DNA of 49,106 nt from Lachnospiraceae bacterium. Its GTDB lineage: Bacteria > Bacillota > Clostridia > Lachnospirales > Lachnospiraceae. Below are positions 7,954-17,093 of this stretch, piece by piece. A program made the translations under genes and the position numbers. Numbering within the stretch: the stretch's first letter is position 1; the number at the start of each line of letters is the position of its first letter. The stretch covers positions 1 through 49,106 of the forward strand of contig JAILFA010000129.1 in assembly GCA_024687125.1 (NCBI GenBank), in the 5' to 3' direction. Under the pieces are notes generated by a model, which had not been told where the DNA came from, made no database searches, and worked only from the letters and a program-made list of their open reading frames with translations.

Positions 7954-9024
7954 ATGAAAAAGCTCTGTCTTACCGGCGGCGGGACCGCGGGGCATGTCAC
8001 GCCCCATCTGGCGCTGATCCCGAAGCTCAGGGAGAGAGGATATGAGATCTTCTATATCGGCTCCTACGACGGGATAGAAAAACGCCTGATCGCCGACTTT
8101 GATGTCCCCTATTACGGAATCTCCACCGGCAAACTTCGCAGATACTTCGATCCGCAGAACTTCTCCGACCCCTTCCGCGTACTGAAGGGCTGCCGGGAAG
8201 CGATGAAGATCCTTCGGAAAGAAAGGCCGGATCTGATCTTTTCCAAGGGCGGGTTCGTGAGCGTGCCGGTCGTTCGTACGGCAGCGCTGCTCAAGATCCC
8301 GTGCATCCTTCACGAGTCGGACATGACACCGGGACTGGCCAACAAGATCTGCATTCCGGTGGCAAAGACGGTCTGCTGCAATTTCCCCGAGACACTCGCG
8401 CATATTTCCGCGGACAAGGCGATCCTGACCGGAACACCGATCCGTGAGGAGCTGCGCAACGGAGATCCGGCACAGGGCCGGGAGTTCTGCGGATTCAAGG
8501 ATGATAAGCCGGTCCTGATGGTGATCGGCGGATCCTCTGGTGCGCAGGCGATCAACGAGGTTGTCCGAGAAGCCCTTCCGGAGCTTCTGCCCAGATTTAA
8601 CGTCGTACACATCTGCGGCAAGGAAAAGATGGACAATCTGATGCTCACGATGGACGGCTACAAGCAGTTCGAATATGTCAAGAGCGAGCTCAAGGATCTG
8701 TTTGCCATGGCGGATGTCGTGGTCAGCCGCGCGGGCGCCAATGCGATCTGTGAGCTGCTCGCGCTGAGAAAGGCCAATATCCTGATCCCGCTGCCTTTAA
8801 AGAGCAGCCGGGGAGACCAGATCCTCAATGCGCAGTCCTTTGCGCAGCAGGGATTTTCCGAGGTCATTGACAATGACGAACTGGATGAGCGGATCCTGGT
8901 GGACAAGATCCTGGATGTATATGAGCGCAGAGACACGTTCATCGAGGCGATGAACCGCTCCAATCAGCACGAGGCGACGGAGACGATCCTGGATCTGATC
9001 GATCAGACAGTCGGGAAAGAGTAA
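7954..9024 (+). CDS. murG: MurG, UDP-GlcNAc:lipid I N-acetylglucosaminyltransferase
   Basis: A 356-residue GT-B glycosyltransferase that adds GlcNAc to lipid I to make lipid II at the inner face of the membrane. The N-terminal glycine-rich loop GGGTAGHV (residues 8-15) is the family hallmark. SKGGFVSVPV, HESDMTPGLANK, the second glycine motif VIGGSSGAQAIN and SRAGANAICELLAL also match. The length is normal. The ribosome binding site (AGGAGG) is strong. It stands outside any division-cell-wall cluster and is followed 16 bases later by an MBOAT gene, which suggests co-transcription with the acetylation cassette. Confidence 0.95.
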   Translation: MKKLCLTGGGTAGHVTPHLALIPKLRERGYEIFYIGSYDGIEKRLIADFDVPYYGISTGKLRRYFDPQNFSDPFRVLKGCREAMKILRKERPDLIFSKGGFVSVPVVRTAALLKIPCILHESDMTPGLANKICIPVAKTVCCNFPETLAHISADKAILTGTPIREELRNGDPAQGREFCGFKDDKPVLMVIGGSSGAQAINEVVREALPELLPRFNVVHICGKEKMDNLMLTMDGYKQFEYVKSELKDLFAMADVVVSRAGANAICELLALRKANILIPLPLKSSRGDQILNAQSFAQQGFSEVIDNDELDERILVDKILDVYERRDTFIEAMNRSNQHEATETILDLIDQTVGKE

Positions 9025-9040
9025 GCGGGAGAAGCGTCGC

Positions 9041-10462
9041 ATGCTGTTTCAGTCCTTCTTTTTCCTGTGGGTCTTTCTGCCGGTCATGGTCATCGGCTGG
9101 TACTTTTTCAGCGCGTTCCGCAGCGGTTCTTTTGCCGATATCTTTATGATCGGCATGAGCATCTGGTTCTACGCGCTGTATGGATGGAATGTCCTTGTAC
9201 TGCTGCTGGCCCTGACGGGCGCAGGCTACCTTTTTCACCGTCTTTTATGGATGGCGAAATCCACCGCGCAGAAAAACCTGATCCTGGCAGTGGCTGTCGC
9301 TGCGTTTCTCGGTGTCCTTCTGTTCTGCAAGTGGAAGACACCTGCCGTTCCGATCGGTCTTTCCTTTTATCTCTTTCAGCTGATGGCTTTTCTGATCGAA
9401 AGGGCACGCGGAAATCTCGCGGACGTGTCCATTAAGGAATATCTGCTCTATATCCTGTATTTTCCAAAGCTCGCACAGGGCCCGATCGCGCTTCCCGCGG
9501 AGATGATCTCGCAGTTCCGTGACCGCACCAGGCGTGTCGTCAGCCGGGAACGGATCGTGCGAGGTCTGATGCTGTTTATCTTCGGACTCGCGAAAAAGGT
9601 ACTCCTCGCGGATGCACTCGCCCCCCTTGTACAGGAGGGCTTTGCCAAAACCCTGTATCTGGACACCGCGACCGTACTGCTTGTTCTGATCTCCTATGCG
9701 TTCCAGCTGTACTTTGACTTCAGCGGCTACTGCGATATGGCCATGGGGATTTCCCGGATGCTCGGGATCGAGCTGCCGGTCAACTTCAATGCTCCGTTTC
9801 TGGCGGCATCGCTCAGTGATTTCTGGAAACGCTGGCACGCGACGCTCTCCCGGTTCTTTACGCGTTATGTGTATATTCCGCTCGGCGGGAGCCGCCGGGG
9901 CACGCTGTTCACCTGTCTGAACATCCTTGCGGTGTTCGTGCTGAGCGGCTTCTGGCATGGCCTTGGCCTCACATATCTGCTCTGGGGCCTGATCAACGGC
10001 GTGCTGGTCGTGATCTCCCACCTGCTTTCTTCGGGTGTCAGAGGAGAAAAGAAACCGGAGCGCTGGACCGGGAGAGTGCGGGTCTTCGGGTTCTTTCTGT
10101 TCACACTGGTATTTTTCCGATCGGAGAGCGTGCCGATGGCATTTGCCATGCTTGAACGGTTTCTGACCCCCCTGTATCCGGGATTTCTGTATCGCGTCGC
10201 CCCGCAGCTGGAGATCACGGAACTGTATCCGGTCATGAAGGCGCTGGGTATCGCACTGCCCGGCATGGAGGCACAGATCTCCCTGATTCTGTGGATCCTC
10301 CTGCTGCTAGTCTGCTTCCTCCTGATCCGCAAGGGAAACGCCTGGGAGATCGCGGAAAAAATGCCCCTGTCCGTGAAAAACGCGGTCGGCATGGGGATCC
10401 TGTACATGTTCTGTATGCTTGCGTTCAACAATGTGAGCAGTTTTCTTTATTTTGCGTATTAA
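9041..10462 (+). CDS. MBOAT-family O-acyltransferase (AlgI/DltB-like), copy 1
   Basis: A 473-residue polytopic membrane protein. It has the AlgI-like order: N-terminal LFQSFFFLWVFLPVM, FPKLAQGPIALPAE, QLYFDFSGYCDMAMGISRML, NFNAPFLAASLSDFWKRWHATLSRF and YVYIPLGGSRRG. The catalytic His lies in GFWHGLGLTYLLWG. Members move acyl groups, usually acetyl, across the membrane onto extracytoplasmic polymers and need an SGNH-type partner. The next gene, translated in an overlapping or abutting arrangement, encodes such a partner. The acceptor polymer is not known. Confidence 0.92.
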   Translation: MLFQSFFFLWVFLPVMVIGWYFFSAFRSGSFADIFMIGMSIWFYALYGWNVLVLLLALTGAGYLFHRLLWMAKSTAQKNLILAVAVAAFLGVLLFCKWKTPAVPIGLSFYLFQLMAFLIERARGNLADVSIKEYLLYILYFPKLAQGPIALPAEMISQFRDRTRRVVSRERIVRGLMLFIFGLAKKVLLADALAPLVQEGFAKTLYLDTATVLLVLISYAFQLYFDFSGYCDMAMGISRMLGIELPVNFNAPFLAASLSDFWKRWHATLSRFFTRYVYIPLGGSRRGTLFTCLNILAVFVLSGFWHGLGLTYLLWGLINGVLVVISHLLSSGVRGEKKPERWTGRVRVFGFFLFTLVFFRSESVPMAFAMLERFLTPLYPGFLYRVAPQLEITELYPVMKALGIALPGMEAQISLILWILLLLVCFLLIRKGNAWEIAEKMPLSVKNAVGMGILYMFCMLAFNNVSSFLYFAY

Positions 10463-10484
10463 AAGAGCGGTAACGGACACACAG

Positions 10485-11609
10485 ATGCAGAAGACAGATC
10501 AGAATCAGAAAAAGGGAAAAGAACTCACGTCGCGGCGTTTTCTGCGGCTTCTTCTGCTGTGCGCCTTTGTTCCGCTGTTTCTGTGCGGCCTCTTGGTCTT
10601 TCTGTTCGATCCGTTTTATCACTATCACCGGCCGTGGTTCGGATTAAAGCAGGTGCTCAACGAAAAGGAATACCAGGTGGTCGGAACGCTCGATCATTTT
10701 GATTATGATGCGGTCCTTGCCGGCAGCTCCGTTGTGGAGAACACGGACAACCGGGATGTCGACAATGCCTTTGGCTGCACGAGTGTCAAGGCGGTCCGCT
10801 CCTACGGCGGCATGGCGGATCTGTGCTGGCTGCTCTCGCGGGCGCACGAGACCCATGAGATCCGTCTGGTCATCTTCAACCTGGATCCGTCCTCGCTCTC
10901 GGCTGAACCGGAGACCACCTTTGCGCAGACCGGCTGCCCCATGTATCTCTATGACAAAAACCCTGTCAACGATGTCCGGTATCTGTTCAACCGGGATGTG
11001 CTGTTTCACCGGATCCCGTATGAGATCGCCAACTCATTTTCCGGGTATTACAACGAGGGCCTGAGTTATCACTGGGCGAAGGACAAGACCTTTTCGGAGG
11101 ACGAGGTGCTCTACCATTACCTGCGCACGCCGGCCGTTGCTGAGATGCAGCCGGACGACCTGTGGGAGGAGCAGTGCACCGGCAATCTCGCGATCCTCGC
11201 AGCTGAAGTGGAAGCGCATCCGGAGACGATGTACCGCTTTTACTTTCCGCCGTACTCCATGCTCTGGTGGGACAATTCGATCCGCACCGGCGAGAGGGAT
11301 GCCGTTCTGAAAAACGAACAGCGGGCGATGGAGATGCTGCTGAACTATCAAAACGTGGAAGTATATAATTATCAGGCAGAGCCGGAGATCATCACGGATC
11401 TCAATAATTATATGGATACCCTGCACTTTACGCCGCAGATCAACGCCTGGATCATCTCGGAAATGGCGGCGGGCCGCGGACGCGTGCAGAAGGGAGCGGC
11501 AGAGAAGACGGTAGAAGAGATCCGCAGTCTGACGGACAGCCTGCAGGAGAAGTACCTGAAACAGATCGGGGAAGCCGGGCGTTTTCACTACGGGCTTTCC
11601 GGAGAGTGA
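10485..11609 (+). CDS. Membrane-anchored SGNH-like acetylation partner (DltD/AlgX-type role)
   Basis: The ATG at 10485 is chosen; an in-frame TTG at 10452 would overlap the MBOAT gene by 11 bases and has no ribosome binding site. The 374-residue product has a basic N-terminus, one membrane segment (about residues 20-40) and an extracytoplasmic domain. An AGSS motif (Ser81 or Ser82 as candidate nucleophile) and DTLH near the C-terminus (D311, H314) fit an SGNH/GDSL catalytic set. With the MBOAT protein it would form one acyl-transfer pair. The overall sequence is divergent, so the role depends partly on context. Confidence 0.7.
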   Translation: MQKTDQNQKKGKELTSRRFLRLLLLCAFVPLFLCGLLVFLFDPFYHYHRPWFGLKQVLNEKEYQVVGTLDHFDYDAVLAGSSVVENTDNRDVDNAFGCTSVKAVRSYGGMADLCWLLSRAHETHEIRLVIFNLDPSSLSAEPETTFAQTGCPMYLYDKNPVNDVRYLFNRDVLFHRIPYEIANSFSGYYNEGLSYHWAKDKTFSEDEVLYHYLRTPAVAEMQPDDLWEEQCTGNLAILAAEVEAHPETMYRFYFPPYSMLWWDNSIRTGERDAVLKNEQRAMEMLLNYQNVEVYNYQAEPEIITDLNNYMDTLHFTPQINAWIISEMAAGRGRVQKGAAEKTVEEIRSLTDSLQEKYLKQIGEAGRFHYGLSGE

Positions 11610-11616
11610 GGATAGG

Positions 11617-12375
11617 ATGAAGAAACTGATCTCGTGGAATGTAAACGGGCTCCGCGCCTGTGTCGGCAAAGGGTTTCCGGATTTTGTAAAAAGAGAGGAA
11701 CCTGATGCTCTGTGTCTGCAGGAGACCAAGCTGCAGGAGGGTCAGATCGATCTGGATCTGCCCGGTTACCGGCAGTACTGGAATTACGCAGAGAAAAAGG
11801 GGTATTCCGGGACAGCGGTGTTTACCCGTACGGAGCCGCTTTCCGTACAGTACGGTCTGGGGATTGAGGAGCATGATCACGAAGGGCGGGTGATCACGCT
11901 GGAATATCCGGCATATTACCTGACCTGCGTCTATGTGCCGAACGCCAAGGAGGATCTGTCCCGCCTCGCGTATCGCCAGACATGGGAGGATGATTTTCTC
12001 GCATATCAGAAAAACCTGGAAAAGAAAAAGCCGGTGATCTGGTGCGGCGATCTCAATGTGGCGCATCGGGAGATCGATCTGAAGAATCCCAGATCCAACC
12101 GCGGGCACGCAGGCTTTACGGACGAGGAAAGATCGAAGTTTCAGGCTGCTGTGGATGCCGGTTTCATCGATACCTTCCGGTATTTCTATCCCGATCTGGA
12201 GGGAGCATACAGCTGGTGGAGCTATCGATTCCATGCCAGGGAGAAAAACGCCGGGTGGCGGATCGATTATTTCATGGCATCCGCCGCTCTGGAGGGTCTG
12301 CTGGGGGATGCCCGGATCTATGCGGATGTTATGGGATCGGATCACTGCCCCGTAGGACTTTTGCTTAATGAATGA
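11617..12375 (+). CDS. xth: Exodeoxyribonuclease III (AP endonuclease family)
   Basis: A 252-residue cytoplasmic DNA repair enzyme that cuts at abasic sites and degrades 3' ends. All family motifs are present: SWNVNGLRA at the start, LQETKLQ (metal-binding Glu), [20 protein letters not shown] and GSDHCPVGL with the catalytic Asp-His. Length is normal. The ribosome binding site is GAGGAT close to the ATG, 7 bases after the SGNH gene stop. It probably rides on the acetylation transcript without a functional link to it. Confidence 0.96.
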   Translation: MKKLISWNVNGLRACVGKGFPDFVKREEPDALCLQETKLQEGQIDLDLPGYRQYWNYAEKKGYSGTAVFTRTEPLSVQYGLGIEEHDHEGRVITLEYPAYYLTCVYVPNAKEDLSRLAYRQTWEDDFLAYQKNLEKKKPVIWCGDLNVAHREIDLKNPRSNRGHAGFTDEERSKFQAAVDAGFIDTFRYFYPDLEGAYSWWSYRFHAREKNAGWRIDYFMASAALEGLLGDARIYADVMGSDHCPVGLLLNE

Positions 12376-12427
12376 AATCCATACTCCCTATTGAAAAATC
12401 AGAGGAATATCACTAAGATAGTAGGGC

Positions 12428-13621
12428 ATGAAAACACACGGTCGCAGAAGGAAATACAGAAGATCAAAAAAGCGCACCGGCACTGTACTTGCTGTATTAT
12501 TTGCCGGTACGGTCGCACTGCTGTGCATCTGCGTGGTCATCGTATATGCGACCGGCGGGTTCGGGAAGAATGCCGATACAGAGTCTGAGGTGCTCACGGA
12601 GGCACAGACGGTCAGCGAAGAGTCGGTCGATGTAAAGACAGCGGATCTGGAGATCTCCGGGGATCCTCTGCCGGTCAAGACAGCGGGCACGATGACGGGA
12701 CTGTCCGGAACCTCGGACAAACCGGGAGATACCGAGAAAGATCCGGCGGACGCGGATGCCGCAAAGGGAAAAACCGGAGCTGATCCGCAGAACGCGGAAC
12801 CGCAGGAGCCGGAAGGTGTTGTGACCGGAACACTCACCGGTCTTACGGAGGTACAGGAGGGACAGCCTGCGGATTCTGCAGCGGAGCAGGGAGAACCTGC
12901 GCAGGAAGGCGGGGAAACTCCTGCCCAGGGAGAAGCGGACGGCGGAGCGCAGACGGACGCGCAGACCGAGCCCGCTGCTCCGGCCTATACACCTGAGGAA
13001 GAGGCGGCGATCGCGGCATATTATTCCAATACCGTGCTCGCGGGGGATTCCGTGATGCTCGGTTTCAGAAACTACTGCCGTTCGGGAGATCCGGTGATGC
13101 AGGGGCTGAATTTCCTGGTGGCCGGTTCCTATTCCCTGCACAATGCCTTCTGGCCGGTGGGCGGCGACAGTGTGCACCCGCTGTATCAGGGGCAGCAGCG
13201 CCTTTTGTGGGAATCCATCCAGATGATAGGCCCGAACCGGGTCTTTCTGTTCTTCGGTATCAACGACATGGTTTACGGGATTGACGATACCGTGGCCAAA
13301 TACAAGGAAATGATCGACATGATCAAAAGCGTCACGCCGGACGTGCAGATCGTGATCATGAGCACGACGTATACCCTTGCCGGTCAGGGCAAGAAGAATC
13401 TGAACAACACAAATATCGCCAAGTTCAATCAGACGATGGCCGCGGAGGCGGCAGCGAACGGCTGGGGCTATATCGATATAGCGACGCCCACCTCGGACGG
13501 TAACGGAAACCTGCTTCCGGCCTATTGTTCCGACGGATATCTGCATCAGTCGAGATCGGCGTATGTCGTGTGGGAAAACACACTCAAGGAGTATGCGCTC
13601 AGGCAGAGCGGGCTCAGATGA
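12428..13621 (+). CDS. Membrane-anchored SGNH/GDSL hydrolase with long acidic linker
   Basis: A 397-residue protein. A very basic N-terminus (KTHGRRRKYRRSKKR) leads into one membrane segment (about 18-40). A low-complexity Asp/Glu/Pro/Ala/Gly-rich linker of about 150 residues follows. The C-terminal SGNH domain has block I GDS (206-208), block III FGINDMVYG and a D369/H373 pair in DGYLH. It is likely an extracytoplasmic esterase or acyltransferase acting on the cell wall or a surface polysaccharide, possibly removing or placing the acetyl groups handled by its neighbours. The ribosome binding site is weak (AGTAGGG). Confidence 0.82.
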   Translation: MKTHGRRRKYRRSKKRTGTVLAVLFAGTVALLCICVVIVYATGGFGKNADTESEVLTEAQTVSEESVDVKTADLEISGDPLPVKTAGTMTGLSGTSDKPGDTEKDPADADAAKGKTGADPQNAEPQEPEGVVTGTLTGLTEVQEGQPADSAAEQGEPAQEGGETPAQGEADGGAQTDAQTEPAAPAYTPEEEAAIAAYYSNTVLAGDSVMLGFRNYCRSGDPVMQGLNFLVAGSYSLHNAFWPVGGDSVHPLYQGQQRLLWESIQMIGPNRVFLFFGINDMVYGIDDTVAKYKEMIDMIKSVTPDVQIVIMSTTYTLAGQGKKNLNNTNIAKFNQTMAAEAAANGWGYIDIATPTSDGNGNLLPAYCSDGYLHQSRSAYVVWENTLKEYALRQSGLR

Positions 13622-13645
13622 TCACAGAGGAAAGAGGAGAGAAGA

Positions 13646-14215
13646 ATGAAAACGGGAAGAATGACGAAATGGCTTATCATGGCGGCAGCGCTTCTGGTGC
13701 TCGCCGGCTGCGGATCCGGGGATTCCGAAAAGAGCGGCGCGGAGAGTACTCCTAAAGTAGAAAAGGAAGAGATCGCGGCTCCAAAGGAGGAGGAAAAGCC
13801 TGTGGAAGCGGAAGAGCCGGCTGCACAGGATCTTTCGCTCGAGGAGATCTATCAGAACATAGCAAAAGAGGTGGAGCTTCCGCCGATGTATTTTGCTGAT
13901 GACGACTTTCTGATGAATTATTACGGCATCGACGCATCGCTCCTCAGTGAGTATGTGTTTGCTTCTTCGGAGGATGCGGCAAGAGTTGATTCCGTAATCC
14001 TCATGAAGCTTAAGGATCCGGCTGAGGCGGATGTGATCTCCGGCGGGCTGGATGGACTGCTTTCGCAGATGGAGGTCGAGATGGACAACTATCTGCCCGA
14101 GGCACATGAACTGGTCACGCAGGCAAAGGTCCGCCGGCACGGGGATATCCTTGAACTCGTGATCTCCGCGGAAAGAGACAGGATCTGCGGCATTATCGAC
14201 AAACTTCTTCCCTGA
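13646..14215 (+). CDS. DUF4358-type lipoprotein
   Basis: A 189-residue exported lipoprotein: signal peptide ending in VLAGC (Cys22), a charged Glu/Lys-rich linker and a DUF4358-like domain from about residue 65 (FLMNYYGIDASLLSEYVF, then the SVILMKLKDPAEADVI stretch). The function of the domain is not known. In Clostridia such proteins occur beside MBOAT and DHHW genes, as here, where the gene ends 17 bases before the second MBOAT gene. The ribosome binding site is strong (AAGAGGAGA). Confidence 0.82.
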   Translation: MKTGRMTKWLIMAAALLVLAGCGSGDSEKSGAESTPKVEKEEIAAPKEEEKPVEAEEPAAQDLSLEEIYQNIAKEVELPPMYFADDDFLMNYYGIDASLLSEYVFASSEDAARVDSVILMKLKDPAEADVISGGLDGLLSQMEVEMDNYLPEAHELVTQAKVRRHGDILELVISAERDRICGIIDKLLP

Positions 14216-14232
14216 GTACATAGGAGCCGGAA

Positions 14233-15684
14233 GTGGTATTCTCAAGCCTGCTGTTTCTTCTGTTTTTTCTGCCGGCCTGTCTGATCCTTTGCTTTCTGGC
14301 CGGCAGGGCAGCGGGGAGTGCGCGGCCGGGCGCGGAGACGGCCGGAAACCGTGCGCGCAATGCGGTTCTGCTCATTTTCAGCCTGTTCTTTTATGCCTGG
14401 GGTGAGGCAAAATGCCTGCCGCTCCTGATGTTCTCCGCATTGGTCGACTATATCGACGGCAGACTCCTTGAGAAGTTCGATGACCGGCCGGGGATCCGCC
14501 GGCTTTGTCTCGCGGTCTCGCTGATCATCAATTTCTCCCTTCTCGGGATCTTTAAATATGCGGACTTTTTTGCCGGACTGGCGAACCGTCTGCCTGGCGT
14601 AAACCTCCCGCTTCCCGGGATCGCCCTTCCTATCGGTATCAGCTTTTACACCTTTCAGACGACGAGCTATTCCATTGATGTTTACAGACGGCAGGTCAGC
14701 GCGGAAAAGAACTATTTCCGCTATCTGACCTATGTTTCGATGTTCCCGCAGCTGATCGCGGGGCCCATCGTCCGTTACCGCACAGTCAGCGAGGAACTGC
14801 TGCACCGCAGGACGAGCGGCGAACTCTTTACCGACGGTTTTTTCCGGTTTCTCATCGGTCTGTTCCGCAAGGTGCTCATCGCCAATGTCCTGGGGGAGCT
14901 CTGGGCCTCTCTGTCGGCGGCAGCGGATCTTTCCGTAGCGGCGGCCTGGCTGGGGCTTCTTACCTTTACTCTGCAGCTGTACTTTGATTTCAGCGCATAC
15001 AGCGATATGGCCATCGGTCTGGGCTGGATGCTCGGATTCCATTTCGAAGAAAACTTCCGCTACCCGTTGTCTGCAGTATCACTGACAGATTTCTGGAGGC
15101 GCTGGCATATCTCCCTCTCCGGGTGGTTTCGGGATTATCTCTATATTCCGCTGGGTGGCAACCGCCGGGGGCGCGTTCTGCAGCTTCGGAACCTCCTCAT
15201 CGTATGGTTTCTGACAGGTCTGTGGCACGGTGCTTCCTGGAACTTTGTCCTCTGGGGACTGTACCATGGACTGTTCCTTGTACTGGAAAAGTTTGTCTGG
15301 GGACGGTTTCTGGAAAAGCTGCCGCGCTTTTTCCGTCACCTCTATGCGCTGGCGGTCATCGTGTTCGGTTTCGGGATCTTCTACTTTGATGATCTTTCGG
15401 TCTTTGGACATTACCTGACTTTTGCCTTCGGCACAGCGGGAAATGCGCTCCTCGCGGCGGATTTCCTGTGGTCTCTCAGAAACTATTTCCCAGTGCTGCT
15501 GACAGCGCTCGTACTTGCTTTTCCGGTATATCCGCGGATCCGGGCGTGGATCTGTTCCCGGAAAAGCGGTATCCGCCGGATTTTAACGCTTACCGGCGGC
15601 ATCTGCTGTATCGCGCTGTATCTGCTCTGCCTGGCGGCGCTGGTGCGGGATTCGTACAATCCGTTTCTGTACTTCCGGTTTTAG
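14233..15684 (+). CDS. MBOAT-family O-acyltransferase (AlgI-like), copy 2
   Basis: A 483-residue polytopic membrane protein that starts with GTG after a GGAG site. It has the AlgI pattern more closely than copy 1: VFSSLLFLLFFLPA, LPIGISFYTFQTTSY, YVSMFPQLIAGPIVRY, QLYFDFSAYSDMAIGLGWML, NFRYPLSAVSLTDFWRRWHISL and YIPLGGNRRG. The catalytic His lies in GLWHGASWNFVLWGLYHG. It should transfer acetyl groups to an extracellular polysaccharide together with the DHHW protein encoded next. Confidence 0.94.
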   Translation: MVFSSLLFLLFFLPACLILCFLAGRAAGSARPGAETAGNRARNAVLLIFSLFFYAWGEAKCLPLLMFSALVDYIDGRLLEKFDDRPGIRRLCLAVSLIINFSLLGIFKYADFFAGLANRLPGVNLPLPGIALPIGISFYTFQTTSYSIDVYRRQVSAEKNYFRYLTYVSMFPQLIAGPIVRYRTVSEELLHRRTSGELFTDGFFRFLIGLFRKVLIANVLGELWASLSAAADLSVAAAWLGLLTFTLQLYFDFSAYSDMAIGLGWMLGFHFEENFRYPLSAVSLTDFWRRWHISLSGWFRDYLYIPLGGNRRGRVLQLRNLLIVWFLTGLWHGASWNFVLWGLYHGLFLVLEKFVWGRFLEKLPRFFRHLYALAVIVFGFGIFYFDDLSVFGHYLTFAFGTAGNALLAADFLWSLRNYFPVLLTALVLAFPVYPRIRAWICSRKSGIRRILTLTGGICCIALYLLCLAALVRDSYNPFLYFRF

Positions 15685-15733
15685 GGCCGGCAGGACAAGA
15701 AAGACTGTGATCACAGGGTAAACTGAAAAAAAG

Positions 15734-16975
15734 ATGACAGAGATGGCAGAAAAGGAAAAAACAGATATTTCGGAAAGGGAGATCCCGGCAGGGATCCGCA
15801 TCCTGCCGGCGGCTGTGATCGCCGCGGCAACAGTGATCCTGGCGGTGCTTTTTCTGATCCTTCCGGTCCGCACCTTTTCCGAAAATGAGAACAGGACGCT
15901 CGCGGCGGCGCCGGCTTTTTCGGTGGGCGGTTTCCTGAGCGGTTCCTTTCAGGAAGGGTTCGAACAGTTTCTGGCTGACCAGTTTCCGGGGAGGGACACC
16001 TGGTTTGCCCTGTCCGTCCGCAAGGAACGGCTTCTGGGAAGACAGGAGATCAACAGCGTCTATTACGCAGAAGACGCGGACGGAGAGCTTCGGCTGATCG
16101 ATGAGTATCGGACGCCGCAGAACACGGAAAAGTTTGAACAGGCGGTACTTCGGCTGGCTAAGGGAGTGGAGTCGGCCAGAGTGACAGTCCTGCTCGTTCC
16201 CACAGCCGTCACGATCTATGGGGATGAACTGCCGGCAGAAGCCCGCGCCCGGATGAACGCGAGTCAGGAGGAGACGATCCGGCAGATCTTTTCGGGGATC
16301 GAAGCGGAAGACACCTCTGTCACTCTTCTGTCTGCGCAGGAGGTGCTGGAGCAGGGACGCTCCGGCGGCAGGAACATGTTTTATCGCACGGATCATCACT
16401 GGACGCTGGCCGGCGCGTATGAGGGATACCGGCTGCTCTCGCCGGCGTTCGGGATCGAAGATGCCGGGCAGACAGCGGGGACGGTCCGGACCGTTTCCGG
16501 GGATTTCCGCGGCACGACCTGGTCCAAGGTCTGCGACCCGGAGGTCTCACCGGACACGATCGAGATCTACGAGAACCCGGCCTGGGCAGGGACGCTGCGC
16601 GTAAGCTATGAGGATACGGGCGAAGAGTCCGACAGTCCGTACAATCCGAAATACCTGAAGGTTAAGGATCAGTACTCCCTGTTCCTGAACAATCTCCATC
16701 CCTTCATCACAATCACCAATCCCGGCGCGGATCTGCGCCGCACGGATCCTGCCGCGGGAGAACGGCGGGCGCTGGCTGTCGTCAAGGACAGCTACGCGAA
16801 TTCTCTGATCCCGTTTCTGATCGACCGCTATGAGACGATCTATATCTTTGATCCGCGCTACTACCGCGGGAGTATCTCCGGATTTGTGAACGACCATCCG
16901 GAGGTGCAGGACGTTCTGGTGCTCTACAACCTGTGCACAATGGATGATGACCGCGGTGTCGGAGCAATTAAGTGA
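15734..16975 (+). CDS. DHHW-motif (AlgJ/AlgX-like) polysaccharide acetylation protein
   Basis: A 413-residue protein with a short cytoplasmic N-terminus, one membrane anchor (about residues 22-43) and an extracytoplasmic SGNH-like domain. FSENENRTLAAAPAF just after the anchor is typical for DHHW proteins. The catalytic set includes D220-H221-H222-W223 in YRTDHHWT and D352-S353-Y354 in VVKDSYANS. It would accept the acetyl group from the MBOAT protein and pass it to the polymer. No clear ribosome binding site is seen at either ATG (15734 or 15743); the longer form is given. Confidence 0.88.
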   Translation: MTEMAEKEKTDISEREIPAGIRILPAAVIAAATVILAVLFLILPVRTFSENENRTLAAAPAFSVGGFLSGSFQEGFEQFLADQFPGRDTWFALSVRKERLLGRQEINSVYYAEDADGELRLIDEYRTPQNTEKFEQAVLRLAKGVESARVTVLLVPTAVTIYGDELPAEARARMNASQEETIRQIFSGIEAEDTSVTLLSAQEVLEQGRSGGRNMFYRTDHHWTLAGAYEGYRLLSPAFGIEDAGQTAGTVRTVSGDFRGTTWSKVCDPEVSPDTIEIYENPAWAGTLRVSYEDTGEESDSPYNPKYLKVKDQYSLFLNNLHPFITITNPGADLRRTDPAAGERRALAVVKDSYANSLIPFLIDRYETIYIFDPRYYRGSISGFVNDHPEVQDVLVLYNLCTMDDDRGVGAIK

Positions 16976-16996
16976 ACACTTGCATCACAGTAATTC

Positions 16997-17026
16997 TTGC
17001 ATCCGGTATTTCACGGATGCTACAAT
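16997..17026 (+). promoter_or_regulatory. Promoter of the TRAP binding-protein gene
   Basis: TTGCAT (16997-17002), an 18-base spacer and TACAAT (17021-17026). The leader of about 60 bases ends in a GGGGGGAC ribosome binding site. Confidence 0.7.
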
Positions 17027-17093
17027 GATAAATGCAGAGCATATAAGCGCTGGTCTTGAACACGCACAGCAGTTTTTCACAGGGGGGACTTTT

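Noticed and set aside
16944..17093. Upstream extension of the TRAP binding protein
   Set aside because: The extension would start inside the DHHW gene and place the signal peptide internally; the promoter and ribosome binding site support 17094.
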